Assembly: GCA_028829895.1 (NCBI GenBank)
Contig: CM054182.1
Location: 89,801,046 to 89,865,045, forward strand
DNA from: Sinotaia quadrata
Lineage: Eukaryota; Mollusca; Gastropoda; Architaenioglossa; Viviparidae
Direction of reading: 5' to 3'
DNA length: 64,000 bases
Part shown: positions 37,043 through 49,060 of the stretch, one piece after another
Layout of the letters: each line of letters opens with the position of its first letter
Position numbering within the stretch: the stretch's first letter is position 1
Position numbers and translations under genes: made by a program
Notes under the pieces: model-generated
Database searches by the model: none
What the model was told of the DNA's origin: nothing
What the model saw: the letters and a program-made list of their open reading frames with translations, nothing else

Positions 37043-38396
37043 ATATTAGTTTACAATCTACAATCACAATTTATATCAATTGCATTTTTAAAAAAATCTT
37101 TATAGCTAATTTTGCCTTTCGTTAAAAAGTTCTTTTATTAAAATTGATTATAAATTTAGAATTCGATGTGTGCGTGAGTATGTGAATGTATGCTTACTTT
37201 AATGTGATGAACAGCTTTGTTTTGTAATTCAGTAAATTTGATTATTGGTTCTGCTTTTACTTGCACACGTCTTTATGTAAGAGGTGGTTTATGAAGCAAT
37301 AATAGCTGTGTGACGTTACTGATTTCGCAGTTTGCTCCCTTTCATTTCAGCATCCTTCCCTCATCCCTAACGTCGTGTGACCGTCATAACTTAATGACTT
37401 TGACGAAAGAAATTGATCCCTTAAGATCCTGTAGGCATTGAAATTGGTTCCTCTGAGATTCCTTTGACGCATGGCATACTTTATCTATTTTATTTTGTTT
37501 TGTTTTGTTTGTTTTTTCAGCGGTTAGAGGGCAGATACAATACCTTTACAGTATATTTAGGCCAAGACCGTGGCCACGGTACACGCCATGAATTTAATGC
37601 TTTGTGCGTTGCATTGTCTAAAATTATACTTTTAATTGATTGTAAAATCTAACTATACATTTGTGCTTTAATAGGACATTCAAAAATAATCAAAACAAAG
37701 AAAAGAGTAGATTTTATGTTAAGCAGAAACAAACGCACAAAGAAGACACTTAGATTACACAGTAAGAAGTGCACACAATCCACTTTCTCTCATAAAAGAA
37801 AGGCTGTCTTTTAGTGAAGTCTACATTTAAGTAAGCCTTCTGAAATAAAAACTAACAACAATTCCAACTTTACACAGAAAAGGCAAACTACATTTTTGCC
37901 TTTGCTATTAGAATACGGTTAATTTAAACTTTTCCTTTAAATTAAACTATATGCAATCGTAAAGGTCCATTTATATTTGTTTTATCGATATGCTATCATG
38001 AGTATAATTACAAGTAAATGTTAAATTATCTTTTCAATAAAAGAAATTACTTAAATATATTGAATATATTAATTAATGACAGATCAAATATTAATGAAAT
38101 TATTTCTGGGGTTATAAATGTAATAATAGCCATAGGGCTGAAATCAATTCAAACCATGCATTGGTGCAAGTGCTTGCTGATTCTTGGAGAAGTAATAATG
38201 GGTTACCGGGGCTGGAGTCACTTTTCAACCATTGTACTGTTGAGCATGTTTATTGGGGCTGGTAAAAGCAATATTAGTTACTGGGTCTGAAGTCACTAAA
38301 TACCATGACACTAGTTGGCACGCTCACTAGGGATTTGACAAAAATAGAGAGGCCTTTCAATCGATGCCACTTTTAATCACAGTACTGTTTAGTACG

Positions 38397-38398
<2 letters not shown>

Positions 38399-38438
<40 letters not shown>
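38399..38438. repeat. (GT)n microsatellite
   Basis: About 20 uninterrupted GT dinucleotides. Confidence 0.97.
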
Positions 38439-38440
<2 letters not shown>

Positions 38441-38934
38441 GTGGGTGGGGCGGGGAGATTAGGGGCTTTGAAAGTGTAAATAGTTGATGGGATCGATGTC
38501 AAGTGAAATCATTGTATTTTTAAGCATGTTTATATTTGCTACTGAAAGCAATATTGTTTATTGGGGCCGAAGTCAAATTAAATAAATACAAGTTTGACAC
38601 TGGGACTGGTAAATGTAATAATCTGTTTACTGTGCCGACGGCAATTTAAATTATGGCACTGTTGAGTGTTTGCTGGGCTGATATAAACTAATAAAGATGA
38701 CTGGGTTGATGCAATGTAACTAATGGTGCTCTTCACAATTATTACTGATGCTAAATGCAGTTTAAATCATAATAACATATCGCTTTTAATTATGGGATAC
38801 ATAACTACAAATTCGTACTTTAGCCGAATACAGTTCATACTGGTTGGAAAGACTGTTGCGGTTGGTAAAACATGTAAATATGTAACTGGACTGCTTGCAA
38901 TGTCAATAATAACTGGTTGACATGAGATTTAGGT

Positions 38935-39535
38935 TGAATACATTGTAAATAATGGCTCTGGCTGAAATACGATTGACAAAATGCACTGTAATTAATGGCT
39001 CTGCCTTGAGCGGGATTGAGCTGAATGCACTGTAATTAATGGCTCTGGCTGATGTGAGTTTTGGCTGAATGCGTTGTTACTCAAGGTTCTTGAATGAGAC
39101 TGAGCTTAATACTTTGTAAATAGTGGATTTAGTTGACAATGGGACTGGATATAATACATTGGAAATAATGGCTCGGGTTGAAATAGAACTTGGCTAAATG
39201 CATTATTAATAATGGCTCTGCTTGAATGATATTGGATCTGGTTTGTTCACACTATGATGAAACCAGACAATAGATTATCAAATGGCAACTGGGATTGAAA
39301 ACAGTACCATAATGGGACTGAAATCAGAATGAGACTGAAAACATTATCAGCATGGGACTGAAACAGTATCATAATGGACTGAAAACATTATCAGAATGAG
39401 ACTGAAACAATATCGTAATAGGACTGAAAACATTATCAGAATGGGACTAAAAACAGTATCATAATGGGACTGAAACAGTGACATAATAGAACTGAAAACA
39501 TTATCAGAATGGAACTGGATAGAATCATTAATGAG
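38935..39535 (+). repeat. Two adjoining degenerate tandem repeats
   Basis: 38935-39240 has loose units around 'tgcactgtaattaatggctc' (about 45-60 bp). 39285-39535 has units of 'aatgggactgaaaacattat' and 'aacagtatcat'. Both are highly diverged. Confidence 0.75.
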
Positions 39536-39695
39536 GGCAACATAAAGAATAAAGGATCAGAACCACAAAGATAGTAAGTGGTTTCAATAATTGAAATAAA
39601 AGCACTAATGGTTTGATAACTGGCTAAGTAACAATAAAAACATTAATTCACCAAGGAAATGGGGAACTATAATAATAAATAGTATAAATAATTAT

Positions 39696-39712
39696 TTTAT
39701 TTTCTATTTATT
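39696..39712 (-). terminator. Candidate poly(A) signals of the minus-strand gene
   Basis: Two TTTATT hexamers (AATAAA on the minus strand) at 39696-39701 and 39707-39712, about 355-370 bp beyond the stop of the 455-codon exon. Confidence 0.35.
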
Positions 39713-40065
39713 GAAGTAAATGGGAGAATGAGGGTTTTAAAACAAAGTCTGAAAATCTTTCAAATCTTTGTTGTTGGAATATAATTAAATAAAACTTCTG
39801 ATACAAATCCTCTGATGCGGGTTTAAAATTTTTAATTTTCATACTCATCGGTTCCACCGGGGGGGGGGGGGGGAAGAATGCTAATACTTGTTACTTGTTA
39901 TTTAGATGAAGACTGAAATAATTTACTTATTTCAATCCAGCATTTCATTTTTAAAAAAAAGAGTAATACTGTTCCAACTAGTAGCGCACCTTCACAATTA
40001 ATGCGAGCACACTACAAATATCATTAAAGTCCCGAAAAAAAAAATCACGTATTATCACAAATATC

Positions 40066-41433
40066 CTAGCCCACGCCATCAGGGGACGTCCCCAGTGAGT
40101 AACGTGTGCTCAGGGATTCTGTCCTCTTGTTGAGCTCCTTTACGTCCTCCAGCAAGTGCTGCACCTCCTTCTGCCGTAACTCTTTCTGCTTGAGGGTCTT
40201 GCTCAGTGCACTAGTCCCGCTCGGGTTCGGCTTGGGTTCTGGGTTTGAGCCCTGAGAAATGTCTGGCGTCGCCGCATTAAAAATGATGTGGGGCATATCG
40301 ATCACTATCTGTCTGCGCTTCTTCTCCACCCTGAAGGGAGTTTCTGTAGGCGGTGCGTCCGCTGAAGTTGATCCACCTTGACCCTTAATGGTGGGCAAGG
40401 CCAGACGGTCGGTCGAGCTGCCCTCCAGCGAGTGTCGGAAGCGCATGTGTGGGGGCACCCCGATCTCCGTGTCGCTGGTGATGGCCATCTTGACCCGGTT
40501 TGTTTGCTCTGGGAAGGGAGCGCGTTCTGAGCTGGTGCGCCGCAAACGGTCTGCCAGTCGCAGTCCATTGTGATGCTGACCTTGCCTGGGTGTAGATGCG
40601 GCGAGACTGCGGTGGTCGGAGTCGCTGGGCGTGTTTGGCAAACAGCAGACGTAGTAATACTGGTTCAGTTTGTCCATGTTGATGTGATCGCCTTCTGTCA
40701 TAAGTCCCAACTTGTAGGTGCGGGGTGTTAGGTTCAAATCTCTGTCAGGGTACCCAGGGCAGGCGACAGCGTCTTCGTCCATGGGTGGCTGAGCAATGAA
40801 GGGAGGGACAAGATGGCGCGAAGATTTATATACCTTTGAATGCATGTTCTGCAGCGACTGTGTGTTTAGTTCAAGTGATTCCCGACGCAATGCCTTGCGC
40901 CCGATGTTGGGGATGGAAGAGGTTGGTTGGATGAGACGCTGCAGGTTCGTTCGAACAGTTTCCTCCACGTGGGACACAGGTTCGTTTTGTGGATAGTCGT
41001 CGCCTCCAGGCCGCACAGTGCCGCCTCCATTACTTGGACTTTCTATGAGTTGCTTCCCTTGTAATGGGAAGATAACTGGCTGACTACGCTTGGGGCGCGT
41101 CTGGCGGAACTTCTCCACGGTTGTCATCAGTGTCCGTTGACCTGGGTAGATGTTGCTGCCATTCATACCCGTTTTGATTGAAGTTGCATCGTTGTGCGGG
41201 AGATGGTCTTTGAATTTTAACCGATTTCTAGAAGCATCTCGGTTGTTGATGGAGTGCAATCTGAGTCTATCCAGTGCCCTAGCCAGGGCTGTTTCCTCCT
41301 GGTTTAACAGCTCATCCCTGAGATCGGCCAGGCGGCGAATATACTGAGTGTGCTGCTGAGCTGCGGTACCCGACTTGTCCACCCAGTTGACTGTATCATG
41401 ACTTCGCTGTGGCACGGCACCAGGCCTTTCCAT
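40066..41433 (-). CDS. Unrecognised coiled-coil protein, 455-codon terminal exon
   Basis: An uninterrupted 1,368-nt ORF, clearly GC-richer than its surroundings, ending in a stop at 40066. Residues about 27-60 (QHTQYIRRLADLRDELLNQE, ETALARALDRLRLH) and 411-441 (SKTLKQKELRQKEVQHLLED, VKELNKRTESL) have heptad-like patterns suggesting coiled coils. The middle is low-complexity, Pro/Ser/Arg-rich and probably disordered, with a more hydrophobic patch HINMDKLNQYYYVCCLP and another near RRQIVIDMPHIIFNAATP. No signal peptide or membrane segment is seen. On the minus strand a good acceptor (TAATTGTTGCAG) ends 4 nt before the ATG, so at least one upstream exon exists and the true start may lie further 5'. 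I do not recognise the family. The layout is reminiscent of small coiled-coil cytoskeletal or ciliary proteins, but that is only an impression. Confidence 0.7.
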   Translation of the reverse strand: MERPGAVPQRSHDTVNWVDKSGTAAQQHTQYIRRLADLRDELLNQEETALARALDRLRLHSINNRDASRNRLKFKDHLPHNDATSIKTGMNGSNIYPGQRTLMTTVEKFRQTRPKRSQPVIFPLQGKQLIESPSNGGGTVRPGGDDYPQNEPVSHVEETVRTNLQRLIQPTSSIPNIGRKALRRESLELNTQSLQNMHSKVYKSSRHLVPPFIAQPPMDEDAVACPGYPDRDLNLTPRTYKLGLMTEGDHINMDKLNQYYYVCCLPNTPSDSDHRSLAASTPRQGQHHNGLRLADRLRRTSSERAPFPEQTNRVKMAITSDTEIGVPPHMRFRHSLEGSSTDRLALPTIKGQGGSTSADAPPTETPFRVEKKRRQIVIDMPHIIFNAATPDISQGSNPEPKPNPSGTSALSKTLKQKELRQKEVQHLLEDVKELNKRTESLSTRYSLGTSPDGVG

Positions 41434-42186
41434 CAGTCTGCAACAATTACGGGTACATGATTATGAACGAAAAGGTATTGTTGTAAGGTTACTTTTCTCC
41501 TCCTCATCGTCGTCATCATCATCATCTTTATAGTAGTAAGAGAAGGAAGAGGAAGAGAGAAAAGAGAGATAGCGTTTAGAGACACGCAGTGCATAAACAC
41601 ATTACGAGGCGCCATGTCCTATTCGCTGGAAAGCTACAGATTGGTGCTTATAGATTTACTTTATGCAGAGTTCACAGCTCTCGATAACAATGCTCTCCGA
41701 CGAAGTGTCTGAATAATTTTGGATAGCGTTAACTCCACTCTACGCAAAATTCAAGTTTTACGTGAAATTTAAACTTTTTGTCACGAACTTCAAACCTGTC
41801 CACTGGTCCTAATACGTGATGTGTGACACTTTCAATAAACACTTCACAACGGATTGCACACTTCATTGACTAGTGTGAACTGCTCATTAAAGACGCCACA
41901 CTGAGATTTTACCTACCTACATATCTGTACGCAAGTATGCAGTAGCATAGAAATAGTATATGAAGCAAAATGAAAACCAGGTAACGGATCTTAGTCTTAG
42001 GACTGACGTGGTCATATATTTATTCGTGTAACTATATTAGATGTTCATGCAATCTTACTTTAACGTGCTAATTAGACATATACAAATAATGCAGAATAAC
42101 ATATCTTTTTACTTTACAAAAAGCATAAGTATGAGATGCCTAAAACACACTATGTATTGCGTATTATTACTATTATTATTATTATT

Positions 42187-42485
42187 AATAATCCATAACT
42201 AATTACAAGTGATGAGAATCTTAATTTGTGTTATTGATATAAAAGCGCTGTAAACATTTTCTCTCTTCCACAACATTAAAGACAAACATTTACCATCACA
42301 CAATATTTCCATAGGTGGAAAACGTCTTACCAAAGAATAAGACAATCCATCTTTTAATCTATATTTAGCGAGCACCCATCCACTCACTGTCTCTCAACAT
42401 ATGGTTATCAACATGTGTTAATAAATTTAACAATAAATGTTTTAAATCAACAATCAAATATATAACATATGAATATAATCAAAGA
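42187..42485 (+). repeat. Dispersed repeat family, copy A left part
   Basis: Contains TTTAGCGAGCACCCATCCAC and ATCAACAATCAAATATA-type blocks shared with 52020-52390 (same orientation) and 48716-49060 (opposite orientation). The match to copy C breaks off at about 42485 and resumes at about 43700. Confidence 0.75.
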
Positions 42486-43699
42486 GCATTACTTTTACAT
42501 CACTTCACATCAATGTTTCATTAATGCTGGACAATCATTCAGTTTATCCTAGCATAGACATCAGCAGTTAATTAACATAAATATATAATCAAGTTCATGG
42601 ATATCATCACGGAAATGAGAGTAGAGTTTCAGAGAAATAATTAAAGTCAATGCACATAACCTTTTCAAAGATGGTGTCTGTTGCTGGCATGTCTTTACAA
42701 TCATGCTGTTTGCACCAAGTCACTGTCTTTCGTATTTAGATGATGGCCCCACGTACCCCTTCCAGGCACGTTACACAACTGTTCCATAATCTTTGATGAG
42801 CTCACAAAGCACACAGATAAGAATTGTCCTGAATTTCACATGCATTATCGAGCACATCAGGAGGAATGCTCTTAATGTGTGTGTTTACTCCACACACCAT
42901 GGGCAACTTCAAAATAATCTTTGTGAATTCTTGAGACCAAACTCAAGCCACCATTTCCGCTGATTTGATTCTCAAATGGAATTCACAGAAATCAAATTAC
43001 AGTAACACATTTTACTGATAAGTTGACTACAATGCTGGATACACTTGCTTACTTGGATTCCCCATGAAACAAAGGGCCTCGAGAACAGTTCTCCAGTGCA
43101 CTCGAATCTGGGATGCCTTTTTCAGTCCATCTCACGACACAGGTTGCAGCTCTTCATTTCCTCCTCACAGGATCGTCTCGAGGTGGTCTTAGGGTGACCG
43201 ACCCATTTTTTTCACTGGGGGTTCCACTGCTTCCACTGCAAAGCCTGCAGGGTGATGTCCTGTGGGGTTTTTAGCAGGGTGTCCTATCCATCTCCATTTC
43301 TGCCTGGCAATCTGCTGGTCAATGGGATCTTGGTTTGTCCACTGCTACAAATCGATGTTCTTTATTTTGTCTGTCCACCTGATCTTCAAAATGTTGCGAA
43401 AGTAGCTAAATACGAATACTTGGAACTTGTTGGTTAGGGTGTTGGTGACTCTCCAGGTCTCTGAGCCATAGAGGATAGACTTAACGATACTATTGAAAAT
43501 TTGTAGAATGTTGAATGCACACACCAAAGTAATAAAATAAAGTAGTTACTGTAGGATGATGCGTGAAAAGAAAAAATCTTGCTCTGCTCTGCAAAATTGA
43601 AATTAATGCAGCACTAAATTTCAGGCATATTTCATCTCTAGACTCATTTCTGACTTACAAACATTCTCAACTTACAACTCCTGTGCATTAGAAATCTAT
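42486..43699. mobile_element. About 1.2-kb insertion splitting repeat copy A
   Basis: Copy C at 52020-53050 is continuous where copy A is interrupted, so this segment looks inserted (or was lost from C). It contains the minus-strand LINE fragment at 43130-43527. Exact ends, target-site duplication and the element's type cannot be settled by eye. Confidence 0.45.
43130..43527 (-). pseudogene. LINE reverse-transcriptase C-terminal remnant
   Basis: On the minus strand it reads LQIFNSIVKSILYGSETWRV, KFQVFVFSYFRNILKIRWTD, a stop, then QWTNQDPIDQQIARQKWRWI and GHPAKNPTGHH. This is the stereotyped C-terminal segment of many invertebrate LINE ORF2 proteins (Y-G-SETW, ILKIRW-D, QWTNQ, KWRWIGH). In-frame stops and a missing N-terminus make it a dead fragment. 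Confidence 0.75.
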
Positions 43700-44205
43700 C
43701 ATCGATCAAAATTCACAAGTTTAATGCAGAACGTAATCAAATTAGTGAACATAGAAATAAAGGTTCAATTACATAAGCATTCTCCAATTCAAATTATAGA
43801 TCAATAGCAAACATATGCGAATATACATTCTTTCCTTATCAGTCAATTAACTTACCATAAACTAATGATTACCTTTATGACCAGATTTGAGTTATGTTCA
43901 AATTCAAAGTGATTAGAATAGAGTACTTCTTCAACAAAGAAACTTTCGGTCCATACTCAGGGGTTGAGGTTGTTAACAGTGTGAGACTATTAGTCATAAA
44001 AACCACTCATCCAGTTGGAACTGGTTTGGTTTGCATCTGCAATCTTTAGGCTATCTTCCACTTGAGTTCTACTTTCAACTCTAACTCAAAAATATCAGCA
44101 TAAACAGTTCCCAAGGTCGGGTCACTTTAACATTTAACACATTCTATAACAATCATGTCTAGAAATAGGGGTAGGCAAATTTACTCTGCAACAGTATGTG
44201 TCGCG
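43700..44205 (+). repeat. Dispersed repeat family, copy A right part
   Basis: Matches 52365-53050 in order (e.g. TTGAGTTATGTTCAAATTCA, GTGTGAGACTATTAGTC, AAATAGGGGTAGGCAAATTT-like) and 48485-48690. A 'tcgggtcactttgacatttg'-like block is shared by A and B. Confidence 0.75.
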
Positions 44206-44619
44206 TCACCTGCATGGAGCCACTAAAGTACAGATGAAAGAATTTGAAATCTTAGCTCTTCGGATGTATTGCGTGTTTAATTCTTTTTCCCTCAGAAATT
44301 TTGTATAAGGAGAAAAGAAGTACGGGCGCTTTGATGTTTGTCTAACTTTGATATCCCCTTACCAGATTTCTTTTCCATTTCAACTTTTCGCATCATGCTC
44401 ACATTAGAATGCCCACAGGTCGGCACCCATGTGTGACCATGATTTTCTACCTCGTTTATAGGTGGATTCCAAGTTGCGCATCTAGGCATTGCACTATCTA
44501 TTATATGCACAAATCGAGTTATGTCCTGGGTACAACAAAATTCTGCGATTGTCATGTGCCGCAAGCCTGGAGTACGTCCAAATTACATTAACATTGTTGG
44601 TGTATACGTATGTTGCGTC

Positions 44620-44965
44620 AAGATCAATTAACATTGTGCGCGCGCACGTGGTGTGAGGTCAAGATTACATTAGCTTTATGTGGGCACTCTTTGTGTTAAG
44701 TTATGATTATACATGTATTTGCTTTCTTTGGCCACGCTTTGTATTACGTCAAGAGTACATTAGTTTTCTGTGGGCATGCTTTGTATTACATCAAGAGTAC
44801 ATTATCTTTCTTTGGCCACGCTTTGTATTACGTCAGTAGTACATTAGCTTTCTGTGGGCATGCTTTGTATTACGTCAAGATCACATTAATTTTATGTGGG
44901 CACGTTTTGTGTTACGACAAAATCGTATTAACACTCTCTGCGCATGCCAGGAGTTTGAATACTGG
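44620..44965 (+). repeat. Minisatellite, 42-bp unit, about 8 copies
   Basis: Units contain 'tgtgggcatgctttgtatta' and 'cgtcaagagtacattagctt'. Since 42 is a multiple of 3, one frame (44703-45014) gives a 14-residue repeat of the form FCGHALYYVKSTLA. No start context, splice site or homology supports translation. Confidence 0.9.
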
Positions 44966-45039
44966 AATATACCTTTTGCATTTCATACATTTGATCGATG
45001 TGTTCTCATTTTAACATCTCTCTTTGACATCTATATATA

Positions 45040-45175
45040 ACATGATCCAGACAATGTAATTAGTATGAGTAAATCAGAAATGGTAGTCACTCTATATGGA
45101 ACATGATCCAGACAATGTATTTAGTATGAGCAAATCAGAAATGGTAGTCACTCTATATGGAACATGATCCAAGTG
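45040..45175 (+). repeat. Tandem repeat, about 61-bp unit, just over 2 copies
   Basis: AACATGATCCAGACAATGTA and 'atcagaaatggtagtcactc' repeated near 45040 and 45100, with a third partial unit to 45175. Confidence 0.85.
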
Positions 45176-46559
45176 CATCACGCTTGCCATAACGAACTTG
45201 CGTGCGTAGCGATGAATAAGCAAACATATTCAACAAGGCTGTGAACTATCAGTATGTTAACAGTTTGGAGATTGTGGTAGGATGACTTCTAACGTGCACC
45301 ACGCTTGCCATAACGAAGGTGTAAGCAATGATTATAATCAATCCTCGGTGATATTTCGAATCTATTATCAACAACAACAAACAAAAAGAAGTGAAGAGAG
45401 ATTAGCTCCTTATCACTTCGATTCTGATGAAACAGAAAACGAAAGCGATTCAGGTTACGTTCAGATGCGTTGAATTTGTCAGTCAATTTTAATGGAAGCA
45501 GACGATAGATTTGTCGTGTTTGGCAACAATCACGATTAACCGCTCTGATTAAAAATAATATTTGAATTCTTAGCAAATAGATTTATTACTTAAAGAATTC
45601 TAGGCAGTTTAACCTGATGAGTAACTGTTAATTTTCACTATATAAACATCTATATTATTTTCTAAAGGCAATGCTCGGACGTTTAGTTTGGTCATATTCC
45701 TATGATGTGCGATTATGATCAATTTGATGTAAAGAGTACACTAAAATTTTGTGCTGAAATACAAATAAACATTATAATAATAAAATTACAACTTAATAAA
45801 ATATTAAATAAAGCAACCATTATGAAAACTATATAAATTTTTACAAGTAAATAATGATGAAAATAATAAAACTTACAACAGTATAAACATAATAGATTAA
45901 TGAAGTAGTTTACACAAATTTAAACCACAAAAAAATATTGCACTGTTGTTAAATTTGTATATAAATTAAGGATTATACACAGAAAATTATTTTCTTTTCA
46001 GTCGTTTAAGAAAAAACTTAATTGGTTTGAGTCTTAACTTACTAACAAATGCTAGTTATGCTTCTTGTTATAACTTCTCAAGATAATAAAAATTCATTTA
46101 ACTTTTGCTTGACTTTAACGTTCAATAGAAATGTAAGATTAATATACAAAAACAATATCAGTAGTGATTATATTTTAGTAAAATCTCCCTGCTTAACAGA
46201 AATATAAATATAACATGTACTACCAGATAGTGTTAAGATCTATGATGTCTGCTTAGAATACATGATTTTAATTAATTGTGGATTACTACAAATCTTATTT
46301 CTTCGGTAAAGTAATTGCGAATATACATATTGAAAGACGAAATTAAACACTAAATTATATCGTCAACTTGCAATACCAAATGGACCGAACCACAGGTCAT
46401 AACGTAATGCAGTATTCAATACACGTTATCATTTATCCACTATCTAAAACAACAGCAGCAACAAAATCAACAAAATAAATGCGCAAATACATTAAAGAGA
46501 TAATCCACAGAAGGACCTATCATCCTTGCTAAAGATATTCATGTTACAATTGCTTTATT

Positions 46560-46752
46560 TATCAGCGGTTTGAGTTAATTTCGCTTGGGTTCTCTCCCCT
46601 TCGAGCTCGATGTAACTCAGCGCAAGCATCGTAAAACAAGCACGCGACTGCGTGTAAGCTCATGCGAGCGAAAATATCGGCGTTTTAGTACGGCAGTGTG
46701 CTACAGAGTATGGGTTAATAGCTTACCATATTCACGCGCACGAGAACACACA

Positions 46753-46783
<31 letters not shown>

Positions 46784-46830
46784 GCCATCCCGCATACGCG
46801 ATCATCGCACTTTAAAAGCGCTCTCTACCC
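46560..46830. promoter_or_regulatory. CpG-rich patch with a (CA)n(CG)n tract
   Basis: This is the most CpG-dense noncoding stretch between 41.5 and 60 kb. It includes (AC)n running into (GC)n at about 46747-46785, an uninterrupted alternating purine-pyrimidine run. It may be a promoter or 5' exon region for the minus-strand gene at 40066, about 5 kb away. There is no direct link in the sequence. Confidence 0.25.
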
Positions 46831-47569
46831 TTTGAAGGAATTGAACAGATTTTAAAACAATTTTCGTTCTAATACATGCGTCAAATAAATCTTCAGAAAA
46901 TGTTGTATTTACGGATACATCGACCGTTACTCAGTATAGAATACGTACCAAGACTTGACTAGCGAAAATGGCTGTCTGACAGGGGAAAAGAGTTCCTTTA
47001 GTTATGTCGATACCAAAAGGATTAGAGTTATTGCTGCTGACTTGTCAAGAAATGGAACGGTAACTGTTTCGGGATCGATAACTCCTGAAACTTGTCTTCA
47101 ACCTTAGGATTTCTTTTACAGTGTGTAGGCCCTGCTCCATTCTAATATTAGCAAACATTTCTTTGAAGCCGCGTTTCCTATAGTACATGTATTGAGTACA
47201 TCGAAACTCTAGCGAGCAACGCAACGTCTAAGATAGAGGAGCTGCTCGCATACTGAGGACTGTTTTACGTCATTTCACGATTACACATGTTTGGCTCTTT
47301 CATTCACGTTACCGGAGACCCACCTGTTTATAATTAAGCCAATTTTTCTCTTTACATATATTTTTTCGCGCTACAGACCTGTTTTCACTTTTTCAAAAGC
47401 ACAAGAATCGTAGCCTTCGTTCTGTGGAATGACCCGCTTCGTATAACAGCCCCCCCCTCCCATCCCACCCTTCACCTCTTGTTTGAAGTGGTGAATGAGG
47501 AATACTACACTCACGTATTCGTTCATAAGCTTGTCAAACAACGGACAGAGGCGCGATTTTCGTTGCCCC

Positions 47570-47595
47570 CCCCCCCCCTTTTTTTTTTTTTTTAC
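47570..47595. repeat. Poly-C/poly-T run
   Basis: About 10 C followed by about 14 T; a nearby (GT)n tract lies at about 47718-47745. Confidence 0.9.
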
Positions 47596-47714
47596 CTTGA
47601 GACTCTCAGGCTTCATTTTAGTAGTGTTTGGTTAGTAGAGACGTTCTCCCGCCCCGCGTATATCACGCGAACTCTAGTACACTAGTACTCTAGTACTCAA
47701 TTCTTTTGTTCCAG

Positions 47715-47745
<31 letters not shown>

Positions 47746-48449
47746 GGGGGGTTATTTCATTAACTCCGACAGCCGAATTTTGTGAAACATTCCTGGATGA
47801 GGCCCATGTCAGTCGGTAACTAGAGGCATATAGAGTGTTATTATATATCGTAATGAACACATATACAGATGTATGAATGACAGATGATCTTTTCCATAAT
47901 CTCCACCCAGCTAATATTAATAAGTAATAATCCTGATAGTAAATATACAGATCATTGATGATTTCATGGTACTGATAAATGATGGCATTGAAGACTGATA
48001 ATATTGGTAAATGATGGTAGGGATATTGATTATATAAGATGATCAATAACAAATAATGCATTTAATAACTGATTAATACAATAATTAAAGAAACTGAAAG
48101 ATGATGGCACTGATACTGATAACTAATGACCCATGTACACGAAAACAAATAAGTTGAGATATTGGTAACTGATGATAATCATGGTACTGAAATATGTTCA
48201 CAATAGAAAAGCCAATCTTCATTTCGTAACAATGACACAAGTTTATTGTTCATCGTTGAACAGTTAATCTTCCCATTGCTCTGCTAAGCATGCTGTAGAG
48301 TGTAGAGTGTTCCAACACTGTAGGTCCCTCAAGACTGGGCACACCTTTGCTGTATTAGCTTCTCAAGTAGCCAATCACAGTAACAAACTTCTAGCACTTC
48401 TTTGCTAGAAAGTTCTACAGTGGAGTTGGACACACTTGCCAATGCATAC

Positions 48450-49060
48450 AAATTAGGTGCAGTGAATCATTACAACCACCACACTCTAGTGTCAGAAAAA
48501 CTACTCATCCAGTTTTGGATTACATCAGCAATTTCTAGCCTATCCTCCACCTTAGTTGTTTAATTACAACTTTGACACTTATCAGCATAAGCAGTGTCCA
48601 AAGTCGGGTCACTTTGACATTTGACAATTTATATAACAATAATGTTTAGAAATAGGGAGAGACAATTTTACTTCACCACACAATCATTCTAAACTTACAA
48701 TTCCTGTAATAGTATTTATTTCAATGTATTTGTCATATGTATATTTGATTGTTGATTAAATAAATTTATTGTTACATTTATTGATCTTCTTATGCACATT
48801 GATAACTTTATGTTGGAGAAGAAAGTGGGTGGATGAGGGCTCGCTAAATATAGATTAAAGACGGATTTGTCTTCTCCTTCAGTAAGAAGTTTTCCACTCA
48901 CGGAAGCATTGTGTAACGTAAATGTTGTTTATTGTTGTGGAAGAGAGGAAACGTTTACAGCGTCCGTATATCCGCCAAGTGAGAGAGACGAGTGGCATCA
49001 GCTGGAGGATCATTAATAAGATAAATTAAGATTCTCATCACTTGTAATTTGTTTTGGATG
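48450..49060. repeat. Dispersed repeat family, copy B (rearranged)
   Basis: 48485-48690 matches the right part of copies A and C in + orientation. 48716-49060 matches their left part in the opposite orientation. The internal order is therefore inverted relative to copies A and C. Confidence 0.65.

Larger units (their letters stand above)
28957..40065. other. 11-kb gene-free interval dominated by tandem arrays
   Basis: No supported coding region. Open stretches seen here coincide with minisatellites or low-complexity sequence. 28957-30900 holds no recognisable feature beyond short A- and T-runs. The arrays are listed individually. Confidence 0.6.
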
